A stretch of DNA of 64,000 nucleotides from assembly GCA_016720545.1 (NCBI GenBank), contig JADKKK010000006.1:179501-243500 (forward strand), given 5' to 3'. How positions within the stretch are numbered: position 1 is the first letter of the stretch; every line of letters begins with the position of its first letter. The stretch comes from Myxococcales bacterium (lineage in GTDB: Bacteria > Myxococcota_A > Polyangia > Polyangiales > Polyangiaceae). Position numbers and translations under genes: made by a program. Positions 17,309 to 25,950 of the stretch are shown piece by piece. The notes under the pieces are model-generated. The model did not search any database. It saw only the letters and a list, made by a program, of their open reading frames with translations, and was not told the DNA's origin.

Positions 17309-18075
17309 AACGGGAACTCCGGTAGGTAGACCTGAAAGCCTAGGTAGAGCCCGAACTCGGTCGAGTTGAAGCGAATGGCTCGGTCGTTCTCGCGGCCGGT
17401 GAGCCGCGCGAGCTGGGCCTTCCCGACGACGTCGAACGCGATGCCGCGCGCGAGAAAGTAGGTGAACCCGGCGCCGCCGCCGAGCGCGATGCCCTTGGCG
17501 GTCGCGGTCAGCGGGACACGGGTGTCGAGCGCGCTCTCCTCGCGAGAATAGAACGCGGTGTAGCCCCAGTCGGCCTCGCCGAAGATGGCCCAGCCGTCGG
17601 ACATGGGCACGTAGTACCGAAACCACGGGCCGAGCGAGAAGGTCTCCTCCGAGCCCTCGGAGACGGTGCGGGTGTTGTTGCCCTCGCCCGTCGTGTCGCG
17701 ACGGATCTCGACCTCGTACGCGAGGCGCAAGCCGACGATGAACCGCTTGGCGAGAAAGTAGCCGTTTCGTGAGGTGACGCCGTAGCGTGAGGCGCGGAGG
17801 CTGGTCGTGCTGGCCGAGCGGGCGCTGCGCTCCGTGGACAGCGCGCTGCCCGCGAAGCCCGCCGCCCAGGTGCCGGCGGGGAAGTACTCCGTGGGCGGGG
17901 TGAAATCCGGCTTAGGGGGGGCGCGATGGGGCTCGTCGGCCCGCGCCGACCCCGCACCGAGGCCCGCGGCGAGCCAGAGCGCGCTGAAGAGCGCGAGGCC
18001 GAGACCGACAGGTCGCTGGGGGAGGCGGGAACGCAATGCACCCGCGGCATAGCAACCCGCGTGCCGCGTGCGCAA
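17305..18075 (-). CDS. outer-membrane beta-barrel protein
   Basis: 256 residues. A cleavable signal peptide ends near ARADEP. The mature part alternates hydrophobic and polar residues with the aromatic girdles of a small (about 8-stranded) barrel: WFRYYVPMSDGWAIFGEADW, GGGAGFTYFLARGIAFDVV, and a C-terminal YLGFQVYLPEFPF that ends in Phe, as OMPs need for BAM recognition. Its stop codon overlaps the TTG start of the Omp85-like gene, so the two barrel proteins are probably produced together. The function is not known. The start could lie further in, and no Shine-Dalgarno is visible. Confidence 0.7.
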   Translation of the reverse strand: MRTRHAGCYAAGALRSRLPQRPVGLGLALFSALWLAAGLGAGSARADEPHRAPPKPDFTPPTEYFPAGTWAAGFAGSALSTERSARSASTTSLRASRYGVTSRNGYFLAKRFIVGLRLAYEVEIRRDTTGEGNNTRTVSEGSEETFSLGPWFRYYVPMSDGWAIFGEADWGYTAFYSREESALDTRVPLTATAKGIALGGGAGFTYFLARGIAFDVVGKAQLARLTGRENDRAIRFNSTEFGLYLGFQVYLPEFPF

Positions 18076-18147
18076 ACCCGAAAATTCGGGATCGCGCGGG
18101 TTCCGTGAACGACGGGCGACGCCCGGCGACGCGCGACAAGGTCACGG

Positions 18148-18185
18148 AAAGAAAAGCCCCACACGGGGGGATGTCCGTGTGGGGC
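18148..18185 (-). terminator. intrinsic terminator downstream of the aldo/keto reductase gene
   Basis: A perfect 11-bp inverted repeat (18156-18166 with 18175-18185, 8-nt loop) is followed on the minus strand by TTTTCTTTCC, an ideal rho-independent terminator for transcription coming from the reductase gene. It lies about 220 nt after that gene's stop. The 18186-18408 stretch between them has no open reading frame I would call; it contains a further hairpin of GCGCCG/CGGCGC arms (about 18236-18269) and would be a long 3' UTR or a small RNA. Confidence 0.7.
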
Positions 18186-18408
18186 GGTCCTCCTCGCGCA
18201 GGGAGGGTTTGCGCAGGAGAGAAGTAGAGGCGGCATGCGCCGACCGGATGGGGGGATGACCGACCGGCGCTTGCCTGAAAGGGCAGTTGCAACGAGCGGG
18301 CCAACCGCACGCGACAAGGTTCCGGGGGTTAGGGGCGACGGGCGGGAGGGTTTCGTTTTCGGAATCGGTCGTGCGTCCGTGCACTGTCACGGAGCGCGGT
18401 AGCTCGCT

Positions 18409-19395
18409 TCAGCCGAGATCGCCGCGCGCTGTCGCTTCGTCGATCTGCGCCATCAGCTCTGCCGTGAGCTTGGGCGCGATCGCGAGCGCGCGGAGGTTCT
18501 CGGTCAGCTGCGAGACCCGGCTCGCGCCCAGAATGACCGTGCTCACGCGCGGGTTCTTCAGGCACCAGGCGATCGCGAGCTGGGCGAGGGTGCACCCGAG
18601 CCCCTCGGCGATCGGCCGCAGCCGGTCCACCGCCGCGAGGCGCTCGGGCTTCGTGACCTGGGGCTCGAGCCACGAGTAGCCCTTCAGCGCCGCGCGGCTG
18701 TCCGCCGGAATTCCCTGCTGGTACTTGCCTGTCAGCAGGCCCGACGCGAGGGGGCTCCACGTGGTGGTGCCGAGGCCAACCTCATCGTAGAGCGGCCCGT
18801 ATTCGACCTCCACGCGCCTCCGGTGGAGCAGGTTATACTCGGGCTGCTCGACGACCGGTCGGTGCAGGTGGCGTTGCTGGGCAACCCGGTGCGCCTCGCG
18901 GATCTCCTCGGCGCTCCACTCGGACGTTCCCCAGTAGAGCGCCTTCCCGGCGGTCACCATGTCGTGCATCGCCTGTACGGTCTCGGCGATGGGGGTCTCG
19001 GGATCGGGGCGGTGGCAGTACGCGACGTCGACATAGTCGAGCCCGAGCCGGGCGAGCGACCCGTCGATCGCCTCCCGAAGGTACTTGCGATTGAGGGTGT
19101 TCTTCTCGTTCGGGCCGTCGTGGAGACCCCAGTAGAACTTGGTGGAGACGAGGTAGCTCCCCCGTCGGAAGCCGAGCCGCTTCAGGGCCGCGCCCATGAC
19201 CTCCTCCGAGCCGCCGCGGGAGTACACCTCGGCGTTGTCGAAGAAGTTCACGCCCGCGTCGTAGGCAGTCTTCATACATTCCACGGCCGCGTCGACGTCG
19301 ACCTGTTTGCCGTAGGTGACCCACGAGCCGAACGAGAGCTCGCTCACCTTCACGCCTGCCTGCCCGAGTCGCCGGTAGCCCATGGGGATGCTCAT
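18409..19395 (-). CDS. aldo/keto reductase (voltage-gated K+ channel beta-subunit type)
   Basis: 328 residues, the standard AKR length. The catalytic tetrad is complete: Asp53 and Tyr58 in FFDNAEVYSRGG, Lys86 in STKFYWG, and His128 in YCHRPD. The NADPH-binding C-terminal part is present, with TVILGASRVSQL. The sequence style (MGYRRLGQAGVKVSELSFGSW) matches the AKR6/YghZ-like group, which reduces aldehydes and ketones in the cytoplasm. The start at 19395 is supported by TAGGCT 8 nt upstream; the longer frame upstream is Arg-rich and not conserved-looking. Transcribed alone and followed by the terminator at 18148-18185. Confidence 0.9.
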   Translation of the reverse strand: MSIPMGYRRLGQAGVKVSELSFGSWVTYGKQVDVDAAVECMKTAYDAGVNFFDNAEVYSRGGSEEVMGAALKRLGFRRGSYLVSTKFYWGLHDGPNEKNTLNRKYLREAIDGSLARLGLDYVDVAYCHRPDPETPIAETVQAMHDMVTAGKALYWGTSEWSAEEIREAHRVAQQRHLHRPVVEQPEYNLLHRRRVEVEYGPLYDEVGLGTTTWSPLASGLLTGKYQQGIPADSRAALKGYSWLEPQVTKPERLAAVDRLRPIAEGLGCTLAQLAIAWCLKNPRVSTVILGASRVSQLTENLRALAIAPKLTAELMAQIDEATARGDLG

Positions 19396-19510
19396 CGCGC
19401 ACGAGCCTACACGAGCCCCGCGCGCGCCCGCTACTGCGGGGTCGAACGCTCGAACGCTCGCCGCTCGAACCGTTCGCGCGGGGTACCGGCTCTCACGCAC
19501 GGAGGCGACC

Positions 19511-20392
19511 ATGAAGGTCCACGCGCTGTTCGATCCCGCCACGTACACCCTCACCTATGTCGTCTACGACGAGGCGACCCGCGACGCCGTCGTCATCGAC
19601 CCGGTGCTCGACTACGACGCCGGCGCGGCGGCGACGAGCACGACGTCGCTCGACGCGCTCGGCGCGTTCGTAGCCCAGCACGGTCTCCGCGTGCACTTCG
19701 CGCTCGAGACCCACGCGCACGCCGACCACGTCTCGGGCGGGGCCGTGCTCCGAAAGCGCCTCGGCGCCCAGGTCGTCGTGGGCGCGCGCATCACCGAGGT
19801 GCAGCGCACGTTCCGGGGGGTGTTCGACCTCGGTGACGCCTTCGCGATCGACGGCAGCCAGTTCGACAGACTCGTCACCGAGGGAGAGCGCCTCGAGGCC
19901 GGCTCGCTCTCCGTCGGCGTCCTGGAGACCCCCGGCCACACGCCGGCGTGTGTGTCGTTCCTCGTCGGCGACGCGGTCTTCACCGGCGACGCGCTGTTCG
20001 TAGAGGACTACGGCACCGGCCGCTGCGACTTCCCCGCCGGCAGCGCGAGCGCCCTCTACACCTCGGTGCACGAGCGCCTCTACGCCTTGCCGGACGAGAC
20101 CCGGGTGTTCGTGGGGCACGACTACCAGCCCGGGGGGCGAGAGCTCCGCTTCGAGACGACCATCGGTGCGTCGAGAGCCCACAACGTGCACATCCGACAG
20201 GACACATCGCGGGCGCAGTTCGTTCACCTTCGCGAGTCGCGCGACGCCACCCTCGCTCCCCCGAGGCTGCTCTTCCCGAGCGTGCAGCTCAACGTCAACG
20301 GCGGACGTCTCCCGCCCGCGCACGCCAACGGGCGCCGCTACCTCAGCGTCCCCTTGAACCTCTTTCGGCCCGCGACCGAGGACGACGTGTGA
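19511..20392 (+). CDS. metallo-beta-lactamase-fold hydrolase, persulfide dioxygenase-like
   Basis: 293 residues beginning at an ATG 5 nt after GGAGG. The metal motif THAHADH places metal ligands at His68, His70, Asp72 and His73; further ligands come from ETPGHTP and GDALF. The VIDPVLDYD and GTGRCDFPAG segments are typical of the ETHE1/BLH/SdoA branch, which oxidises glutathione persulfide using one Fe(II). No rhodanese domain is fused. The C-terminus (about 200-293) is longer than in minimal members and ends LNLFRPATEDDV. Involvement in sulfide detoxification is an inference from family. Confidence 0.82.
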   Translation: MKVHALFDPATYTLTYVVYDEATRDAVVIDPVLDYDAGAAATSTTSLDALGAFVAQHGLRVHFALETHAHADHVSGGAVLRKRLGAQVVVGARITEVQRTFRGVFDLGDAFAIDGSQFDRLVTEGERLEAGSLSVGVLETPGHTPACVSFLVGDAVFTGDALFVEDYGTGRCDFPAGSASALYTSVHERLYALPDETRVFVGHDYQPGGRELRFETTIGASRAHNVHIRQDTSRAQFVHLRESRDATLAPPRLLFPSVQLNVNGGRLPPAHANGRRYLSVPLNLFRPATEDDV

Positions 20393-20451
20393 CGGCGTCC
20401 CGCGCGAAGGACGTCGTGGCGCGCCAGACGCGAGCCTGATAACGAGAGCGT

Positions 20452-20964
20452 ATGCGGCTACCGCGAGAGGCTCGTCACTGGCGCGCGCGGCGCCTCTTCG
20501 CCCTCCTCTTCGCTGCCTCGTCGGCGGCGTGTGGGGCGCTCGCGGCCTGCTCGAGCGGCACGACCGAGCCCGGCGGCCCTGCCGCCGCCGTGCCCTCCAC
20601 GTCCGGGGTGGACGCCGGCGATCCCGAGGTGCGCCGTAACGCCCGCTTCCTCGCCGACCTCACCCTCGACGAGCGAAAGCAGCTCTGCGACTGGACGGCG
20701 GCGATCGGAGGCGGCTACGGCAAGGTCACGGCGTGCGAGGGCGGCCTCTCGGTCTCCACTCTGCGCGACCAGGCTGCCTGCCTCGAGGCGTACCTCGACG
20801 CGTGCGACACGGCCACGGTCACCGACTGGGAGACGTGCCGCCGCAAGGAGGTCTCCGACCCGTGCGCGCTCTTCCTCTACTCGGCCGAGGAGTGCCGCGA
20901 GATGCGCCGCTGCCTCGGGCGCACCGACGGCGGCCCGCCCCCCCCAGGCCGAGAAGGAGGCTGA
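20452..20964 (+). CDS. small Cys-containing lipoprotein of unknown function
   Basis: 170 residues. The basic N-region is followed by a hydrophobic segment with lipobox ALAAC. The mature part is mostly helical with eight Cys (for example QLCDWTAAIGGG, ACLEAYLDACDTATV, DPCALFLYSAEECREMRRC), suggesting disulfides. The C-terminus is Pro/Gly-rich. Similar small Cys-spaced lipoproteins are frequent in myxobacterial genomes, without known function. It ends 1 bp before the ATG of the metalloprotease gene (GGAGG in its last codons serves that start), so the two are coupled. Confidence 0.65.
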   Translation: MRLPREARHWRARRLFALLFAASSAACGALAACSSGTTEPGGPAAAVPSTSGVDAGDPEVRRNARFLADLTLDERKQLCDWTAAIGGGYGKVTACEGGLSVSTLRDQAACLEAYLDACDTATVTDWETCRRKEVSDPCALFLYSAEECREMRRCLGRTDGGPPPPGREGG

Positions 20965-20965
20965 G

Positions 20966-22505
20966 ATGCGCCGCAAAATAGGTCTGATGTGTCTCGTCGC
21001 GCTCGCAGCCTGCAGCAGCGAGGGCGAGCCCGCGGGCGGTCCCGCCGATCCTACGAGCCTCTCCGAGCCGATCGCGACCGGCATCGCGATCGCCGAAGTG
21101 GCGATGTTCCAGTCGCTCAAGTTCCCGCTGGCGAACGCAGGCGCCGCCGCGCCGAGCGGGCGCGTCCCCCTCGTGGCGGGCCGCGACGCGCTGCTCCGAG
21201 TCTACGTCAAGCCGGAAGCAGGCTGGAGCGCGAAGCCAGTGACTGCCCGGCTCAAGCTCGTCACCGAGTCGCCGACAGGGACCTTCACGAAGTTGCTCTC
21301 GGCGACCAAGACGGTGAGCGGCGCCTCCACCGAGGCCGACCTCGAGTCCACTCTCAACGTGCCCATTCCGGGCGCGTTCCTCCAGCAGGAGGCGCGGTAC
21401 GTCGTGGTCCTGAACGAGGCCGGCGGGACGCCGCCCAGCGCCGCGCCGTCGCCCGCACGCTTTCCCCAGGACGGCGCGCTCGCGCCGCTCGGCGCACGCG
21501 GCGCCGGGGAGTCGCTCCGGGTCACCCTCGTGCCCGTCGAATACCGCGCCGACGGCTCGGGCCGTCTGCCCGACACGACCGACGAGCAGGTCCGGCGCTA
21601 CCGCGAGATGTTGTACAAGCTCTACCCGTCCGCGCGTCGAGGTCACCGTGCACGCGCCGTTCGTGTGGTCGGAGCCCGTCGCGGCCAGCGGGAAGGGCCT
21701 GAGCGAACTGCTCGCCGCGATAGGCCAGCTGCGCCGCAGCGAGAACCCGCCAAACAACGTGTACTACTACGGGGCAGTGAACCCCGCCGACACGTTCGAC
21801 GCCTTCTGTCGCGGCGGGTGCACGACGGGGCTCAGCCCCACGGGCGCGGCGCACAGCGTCGGCGTCGGGTTCGGCGGCGAAGGCGGGCGGGGCGACAAGT
21901 CGGCCGAGACGGCCGCCCACGAGATAGGCCACGCGCACAACCTTCGCCACGCGCCGTGCGGCGGCGCGGGCGGGCCCGATCCGGAGTACCCCAGCGACGC
22001 GGACCACGCCGGCGCGAAGATTGGTGTCTGGGGCTACAACCTCATCACGAAGAAGCTGGTCGATCCGGGCGGGGCCGAGCCACCGAAGGACCTGATGGCC
22101 TATTGCCGTCCTAGCTGGATCAGCGACTTCCACTACGCGAAGCTGCTCGAGCGCGTGCGCAGCGATCACGAGCTGCTCGCCGGGCGCTCGCCGGGCGCGG
22201 CGGAGGCCGACGAGTACGACGGCTACCTGGTCGAGGCCACCGGGGTCATCACCCCCAAGGGCGTGTCGTCACGCTCGTGGGAGCTCGCGCGCGGCGAGGC
22301 GCACGCGCTCGCGTGGCTGGGCCCCACCGGGGCGCGGCTCGGCCCCGACGGGACGCCGCGCGCCGGCGCCGTCGTGCGGTATTTTCCGTACGATCACCTG
22401 CCGGGCGGGGAGCTGTGGGTCCCGCGCGCACCTGCCGGCGCGGTCGCGGCGGAGGTCGTGGGGCTCGGCCGCGAGCCCTCGCGGCTCGTGGTGCGCCCGC
22501 AGTAG
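20966..22505 (+). pseudogene. zinc metalloprotease lipoprotein (HExxH...H) interrupted by a frameshift
   Basis: The first frame (20966 to about 21635) encodes a lipoprotein signal (LVALAAC) and a beta-rich N-terminal domain of about 220 residues. The downstream frame (about 21633-22505) continues without overlap in sense: RVEVTVHAPFVWSEPV, then HEIGHAHNLRHAPCGG, a zinc-protease HExxHxxxHxPC motif like that of other secreted myxobacterial and archaeal metalloproteases, then MAYCRPSWISDFHY, the typical downstream segment. The break lies in a CG dinucleotide run at 21631-21637; one missing CG pair or one extra base would explain it. Catalytic residues are intact, so if the break is a sequence error the enzyme would be active and surface-anchored. 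Confidence 0.75.
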
Positions 22506-22523
22506 GCACGCCGCGGACGTCCG

Positions 22524-23151
22524 TCACCCGGACAGGTGCCCGAGCTTCGTCGAGTCTCGGCGGACCGCGACCACCTGCACGGTCGCGCTCGGTCCCTTGT
22601 GATAGAGGCCTTCGTGGATCTCGCGCTCCTGATCTCCGCCCCACGATGACTCCCCCCGGCGTGAGCTCCACCGTGAGCCGCTCGAGGGTCATGCAGAGCG
22701 CCGCGTCTCGCGGGCCCCCCGTGTCGTAAGCGAGCTGGCGCGGCGAATAGGCCTCGAGGACGAACACGCCCCCCTCACGGAGCGCCTCATGCACCCACCC
22801 GTGGACCCGCAGGCGCACCTCCAGCGGCAGGTGGGCGAAGGTGGCGACGACGCCCGCGTACGCGCCGCGGCGAGCCCGTACGCCGCGAGATCGGCGTGAA
22901 CCGTGGTGAGCGAGACGCCCCGCTCGGCGGCCAAGCGCCGGGCCTTGGAGGCCCTCCGGCGAGAAGTCGACGGCCGTCACGTCATGGCCTAGCCCCGCCA
23001 GATAGGCCGCGTTGCGTCCCTCGCCCTCGGCGAGACACAGCACCCGGCCGGCGGGGATGCGGCCCGCCTCGGCCCGCAGAAAGTCGTTGGGCTCTTTGCC
23101 ATACGCGTAGGCCTCGGCGCGATACCGCTCTTCCCAAAACCCGTTGTTCAT
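22524..23151 (-). pseudogene. SAM-dependent methyltransferase with three frame breaks
   Basis: The N-terminus reads MNNGFWEERYRAEAYAYGKE and GRVLCLAEGEGRNAAYLAG (motif I), as in class I methyltransferases of the thiopurine/tellurite-resistance-like group. The expected protein then jumps frame three times: near 22940-22950 into AAERGVSLTTVHADLAAYGL (motifs II/III), near 22862-22872 into YAGVVATFAHLPLEVR, and near 22637-22655 into EREIHEGLYHKGPSATVQVV, ending at a TGA (22524-22526). Homology is continuous across the breaks, so they are small indels in one gene. Three in 300 bp suggests decay or poor local sequence. It follows the MBL gene on the same strand, with GGAG before its ATG. Confidence 0.7.
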
Positions 23152-23206
23152 CGTTCTTCTCCTCGCACGCGCGCTCCACGCGTGTCCAGCGCGCGGATCC
23201 GAGCCT

Positions 23207-24331
23207 TCAGGGCTCGACGCCGTCCGGCTCCAGCGCGAGGTCCGCGGGGAGCGTGCCGCGCGCCTCGTCGACCGCCCGCCACCACGGCGCGACGGGCGCC
23301 TCCAGCGCGTGGGCCGGCTCGACGGCTTCGCCCACGCGCGGCATCACGAGCGGCACGCCGAGCCCGGGGGCGCGCGCGAGCAGCGTCTCGGCCGGCTCGT
23401 CCCACGCGTGGAGGGCGAGCTTGAACGTGCCCCAGTGCACGGGGAGCAGCGCGCCGCCGCCGAGCAGCGCGTGCGCCTCGAGAGCGTTGTCCGGCCCCAG
23501 GTGGATGTCGCCCCACGCGGGGTGAAACGCCGACCTCCAGCATGACCAGATCGACCGGTCCGAGGCGGCTGCGTATGTCCGCGTACTCGGCGGTGAGGCC
23601 CGTGTCGCCGCTGAAGAACACCGCGTGCCGCGGCCTCGCACGTGGAACGACGACCACGCCGTGCGGTTCCGATCGAGCAGGCTGCGCCCGGAGAAACGCC
23701 TCGAAGGCGCCGCGGTGACGCGCACGCCGCGCACCTCCACGCTCTCCCACCAGTCGAGCTCGACGACGCGGTCGTGCGGGACGCCCCACGCCTCGAGCCG
23801 CTCGCCCACGCCGAGCGACGTGAAGAACGACGTGCCCGTCCGCGCGAGCGCGAGGACGGCCTCGCGGTCGAGGTGGTCGTAGTGATCGTGGGACAGCAGC
23901 ACCGCGTCCAGCGGCGGCAGCTCAGCGATCGACGCGGGCGCGGCGTGGAAGCGCTTCGGCCCGGCGAACGACACGGGGGAGGCGCGCCCCGCCCAGACCG
24001 GATCGGTCAGCACCCGCACGCCGTCGAGCTCGAGCAGCACCGTGGAGTGCCCAAGCCAGGTCGCGCGGAGCCCCGTGGCCGGCGCCTCCGCCCACGCCGC
24101 GTGAGGTCGCAAGACCGGGATCGCGCCGCGCGGCGTGCGGCGCACTCCGCCGCTCAGGTACTCGCGGAGCACGTCGCCGCGTGCGGCGCGCGGCCGCTGC
24201 GCGAGGGCCTCGATCGCGCCGGCGTCGGTCTGGGCGGCGACGATGTTCCGGAAGGCCGCGCCGTCGAACCGCGGACACGCGAGCACGCGCTCGCGGCGAA
24301 GGCCGCGCGCGCGGCCCTGGGGTGTGAGCAT
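23207..24331 (-). pseudogene. metallo-beta-lactamase-fold hydrolase (NAPE-PLD/UlaG-like), two compensating frameshifts
   Basis: About 374 codons. The N-terminal part is intact up to TAWSSFHV: WLGHSTVLLELDGVRVLTDPVW and LLSHDHYDHLD (metal motif HxHxDH) mark the family of N-acyl-phosphatidylethanolamine phospholipase-D/UlaG-like hydrolases. The next about 37 residues (RHAVFFSGDTGLTAEYADI...LVMLEVG) lie in another frame between breaks at about 23627-23643 and 23527-23533. The original frame then resumes with AFHPAWGDIHLGPDNALEAH and LLPVHWGTFKLALH. The compensated pair keeps all metal ligands in order, so a sequence error or two mild indels are likely. TAGCTT lies 6 nt before the ATG. Confidence 0.78.
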
Positions 24332-24484
24332 CGCGCGAAGCTAGGGACGCGACGCGACGCCCGCAACGCTTCGCCGCCCGCGCGGCGCCGCCGCGCGACG
24401 CGCGATCGCCCTTACCTTGATTGATTCCAGGTCGACCCGCAGCCGCGACCGAACGCTAGCGCGAATGTTTTTTTCGATTTCTTC

Positions 24485-24513
24485 TTGACGCCTCCCGAAG
24501 CAGGGGTCATAAG
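24485..24513 (+). promoter_or_regulatory. sigma-70-like promoter upstream of the tRNA array
   Basis: TTGACG (24485-24490) and CATAAG (24508-24513) are separated by exactly 17 bp. An AT-rich tract with a run of seven T (about 24467-24484) lies just upstream, resembling an UP element. In this 70% GC sequence such a block stands out. It points toward the small gene at 24601 and the tRNA array. The same TTCTTCTTGACG string also occurs before the TetR gene at 31190. Transcription start not determined. Confidence 0.6.
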
Positions 24514-24600
24514 TTCTTTCATCGTCGCGCTTCGTCGACGACGCCACGCCCCTTCCGAGGACACGACGGCCCCGCGCCACGGGGCGTCACGTGCACGACC

Positions 24601-24803
24601 ATGAACACCACGCACCTCCACAACGCCAAAGCCGACCGGCAGCTCTTCGCGAGCGACGCCGCCCGTCTTGGGTGTGCGGCGTGCGGATCGGTAGACGCGC
24701 CCAAGCCAGGTCGCGCGTTGGATCTTGTCGCTCTCCGCCTGCCGGAGAACGATCCCTAGAGGTATCTCGAGTCGTCACGGACGAACTCATCGAGGCCGCC
24801 TAG
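24601..24803 (+). pseudogene. small hypothetical gene, probably one base short
   Basis: From the ATG at 24601 a 52-codon frame reads MNTTHLHNAKADRQLF..., contains a CAAC pair, and stops at TAG 24757. Adding one C to the CCC at 24754-24756 would join it to a frame reading LEVSRVVTDELIEAA, which ends exactly at the TAG inside the terminator stem (24801-24803); the full product would be about 67 residues. The placement between a good promoter and a terminator supports a real gene. The family is not recognised. It could also be a leader whose RNA matters more than its protein. Confidence 0.4.
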
Positions 24804-24822
24804 GGAGCCTCCCCAGGCGGCC
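24794..24822 (+). terminator. rho-independent terminator after the small gene
   Basis: GGCCGCCT (24794-24801) pairs with AGGCGGCC (24815-24822), and inner GGGAG/CTCCC arms extend the stem. TTCTTCG follows. The stem overlaps the stop codon of the small gene at 24601. If it works, the downstream tRNAs need readthrough or their own promoter. The 24823-25244 stretch beyond it carries no gene I can support: it is pyrimidine-rich on this strand with an unusually AT-rich patch (25018-25072). Confidence 0.6.
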
Positions 24823-25177
24823 TTCTTCGCGTTCGCCGCCCTCCCTCTCGCACAGACAGAGGTCCCTTGCCCCGTTCCTCTCGCCCGGTTCCCTCTCCGC
24901 CTCTCCGCCTCCCGCCTCGCTCTCCTTCACCTCCTTCCGCCTCGCCTTCGATGAAGACGATCGTCTACGCGGCCCGCTCTCGCCGGGCGCTCACTCCTTC
25001 TAATTCTCGCGCTCATTCACGGTTTCAAACAGGATACTTTCCATGTTTCAAATCCCATTTTTTCAGCTCTTCACGCCGGTGTCCGCCTCCCTGCCCTCGC
25101 GAGGCCGGGGTCCCGCGCCATGTGACGGGCGCCCGGCGTGCGATCTCCCCTGACCTCCCCCTCCCTGTACGGCCACC

Positions 25178-25207
25178 GAGGCCGCCGGGGCCCCCTCCGG
25201 CGGCCTC
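25178..25207. other. perfect 11-bp inverted repeat before the first tRNA
   Basis: GAGGCCGCCGG (25178-25188) and its exact reverse complement (25197-25207) flank an 8-nt loop, 37 bp upstream of tRNA-Lys. No T-run follows on either side, so it is less likely a terminator than an RNA-processing or attenuation structure. Confidence 0.5.
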
Positions 25208-25244
25208 TCGCGCGTCCGGAGCGCATCTCGCGCACCTCGCGCAC

Positions 25245-25315
25245 GGGTCCGTGGCGTAACGGCAGCGCACTCGGCTCTTGACCGAGGAGGCGAGGGTTCG
25301 AATCCTCCAGACCCA
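25245..25315 (+). tRNA. tRNA-Lys(CTT), degenerate T-arm
   Basis: Acceptor GGGTCCG pairs with CAGACCC (one C-A mismatch). The D-loop has AACGGCA. The anticodon stem CTCGG/CCGAG closes the loop CTCTTGA with anticodon CTT. The T-loop TTCGAAT is intact, but the 3' T-stem lacks one C (CCTC where CCCTC would pair fully with GAGGG). No CCA is encoded; discriminator A. First tRNA of the array. Confidence 0.8.
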
Positions 25316-25467
25316 CACACGCACGCACGGCGTCCCCACCTGCTCCCAGGAGCGGGCGCACGGCGCTGCGCGCTCTCCGCACTCCGCGCCGCTCGGCGCG
25401 CTCGCTCCTTGAAGACCTCCTCCCATGAACCGCGACGCGAGCCCACGCTCGGTCGCGACCGACACCC

Positions 25468-25688
25468 ACTCCACTGCCCAACTCCACTGCTCAACTCCAC
25501 TGCTCACCTCCACTGCTCACCTCCACTGCTCAACTCCACTGCCCACCTCCACCGCCCAACTCCACTGCTCACCTCCACTGCCCAACTCCACTGCTCACCT
25601 CCACTGCTCACCTCCACTGCTCACCTCCACTGCCCAACTCCACTGCTCACTTCCACTGTTCAACTCCACCGCCCAACTCCACCGCCAG
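25468..25688. repeat. 13-bp tandem repeat, 17 units
   Basis: Seventeen copies of a 13-mer, consensus ACTCCACTGCTCA with variation mainly at position 1 (A/C) and in the CTGCTC core (CTGCCC, CCGCCC), run in perfect register from 25468. There are no indels between units. The 13-bp period rules out a simple coding repeat in a single frame, although it keeps all frames open (39 bp = 13 codons). It fills most of the gap between tRNA-Lys and the Asp-like tRNA; the 25316-25467 part of that gap shows nothing else I can name. Confidence 0.9.
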
Positions 25689-25730
25689 CCACCCCTCCAG
25701 CCCGACCGGGCGTCGCTCGGTCGGCCTCAC

Positions 25731-25800
25731 GCCCTGTGATGCGACCGGCGTCGCAGTCCCGCGTCTACGGGGCGAGACGGTTCGACTCCCGTACGAGGCG
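25731..25800 (+). tRNA. tRNA-Asp(GTC)-like, with deletions in anticodon and T-arms
   Basis: Acceptor GCCCTGT pairs with ACGAGGC (six of seven pairs), discriminator G73 as expected for Asp. The D-arm is TGCG/CGCA with a GG-containing loop. The anticodon stem TCCCG/CGGGG closes a six-base loop CGTCTA in which the universal T33 appears deleted; anticodon GTC is assigned on that basis. The T-stem also lacks one G (GACGG before TTCGACT, CCCGT after). CCCA follows instead of CCA. Probably non-canonical or decayed. Confidence 0.6.
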
Positions 25801-25864
25801 CCCACGTGGCCCCCACCGCGCGGCTCTTCTTCCCGTTCTGCCAGGCTTCGGCCTCGCCTGTTCC

Positions 25865-25946
25865 GCGAGTATCGTCCAACGGCGAGACCTCGGCCTTCCA
25901 CCCGGCTGCCATCCTGGCGATGCGGGTTCGAGCCCGCTTCCCGCTC
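25865..25946 (+). tRNA. tRNA-Gly-like with two possible anticodon arms
   Basis: The 5' end GCGAGTATCGTCCAACGG and the 3' end ...TTCCCGC with T73 resemble bacterial tRNA-Gly. The anticodon region is 11 nt too long and contains two candidate loops: CTTCCAC (anticodon TCC) and, better paired, CCCGG-CTGCCAT-CCTGG (anticodon GCC, T33 and A37 present). The T-loop has only six bases (TTCGAG between GCGGG and CCCGC). It looks like a partial duplication of the anticodon arm. A variable-arm reading (GCCA/TGGC hairpin) is also possible. Confidence 0.6.
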
Positions 25947-25950
25947 TGTC

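Noticed and set aside
24664..24760. cloverleaf-like fold (GGATCG...CGATCC) in the small gene
   Set aside because: The acceptor-like and T-arm-like stems pair, but there is no anticodon arm or TTCGA loop, and the segment reads better as coding sequence.
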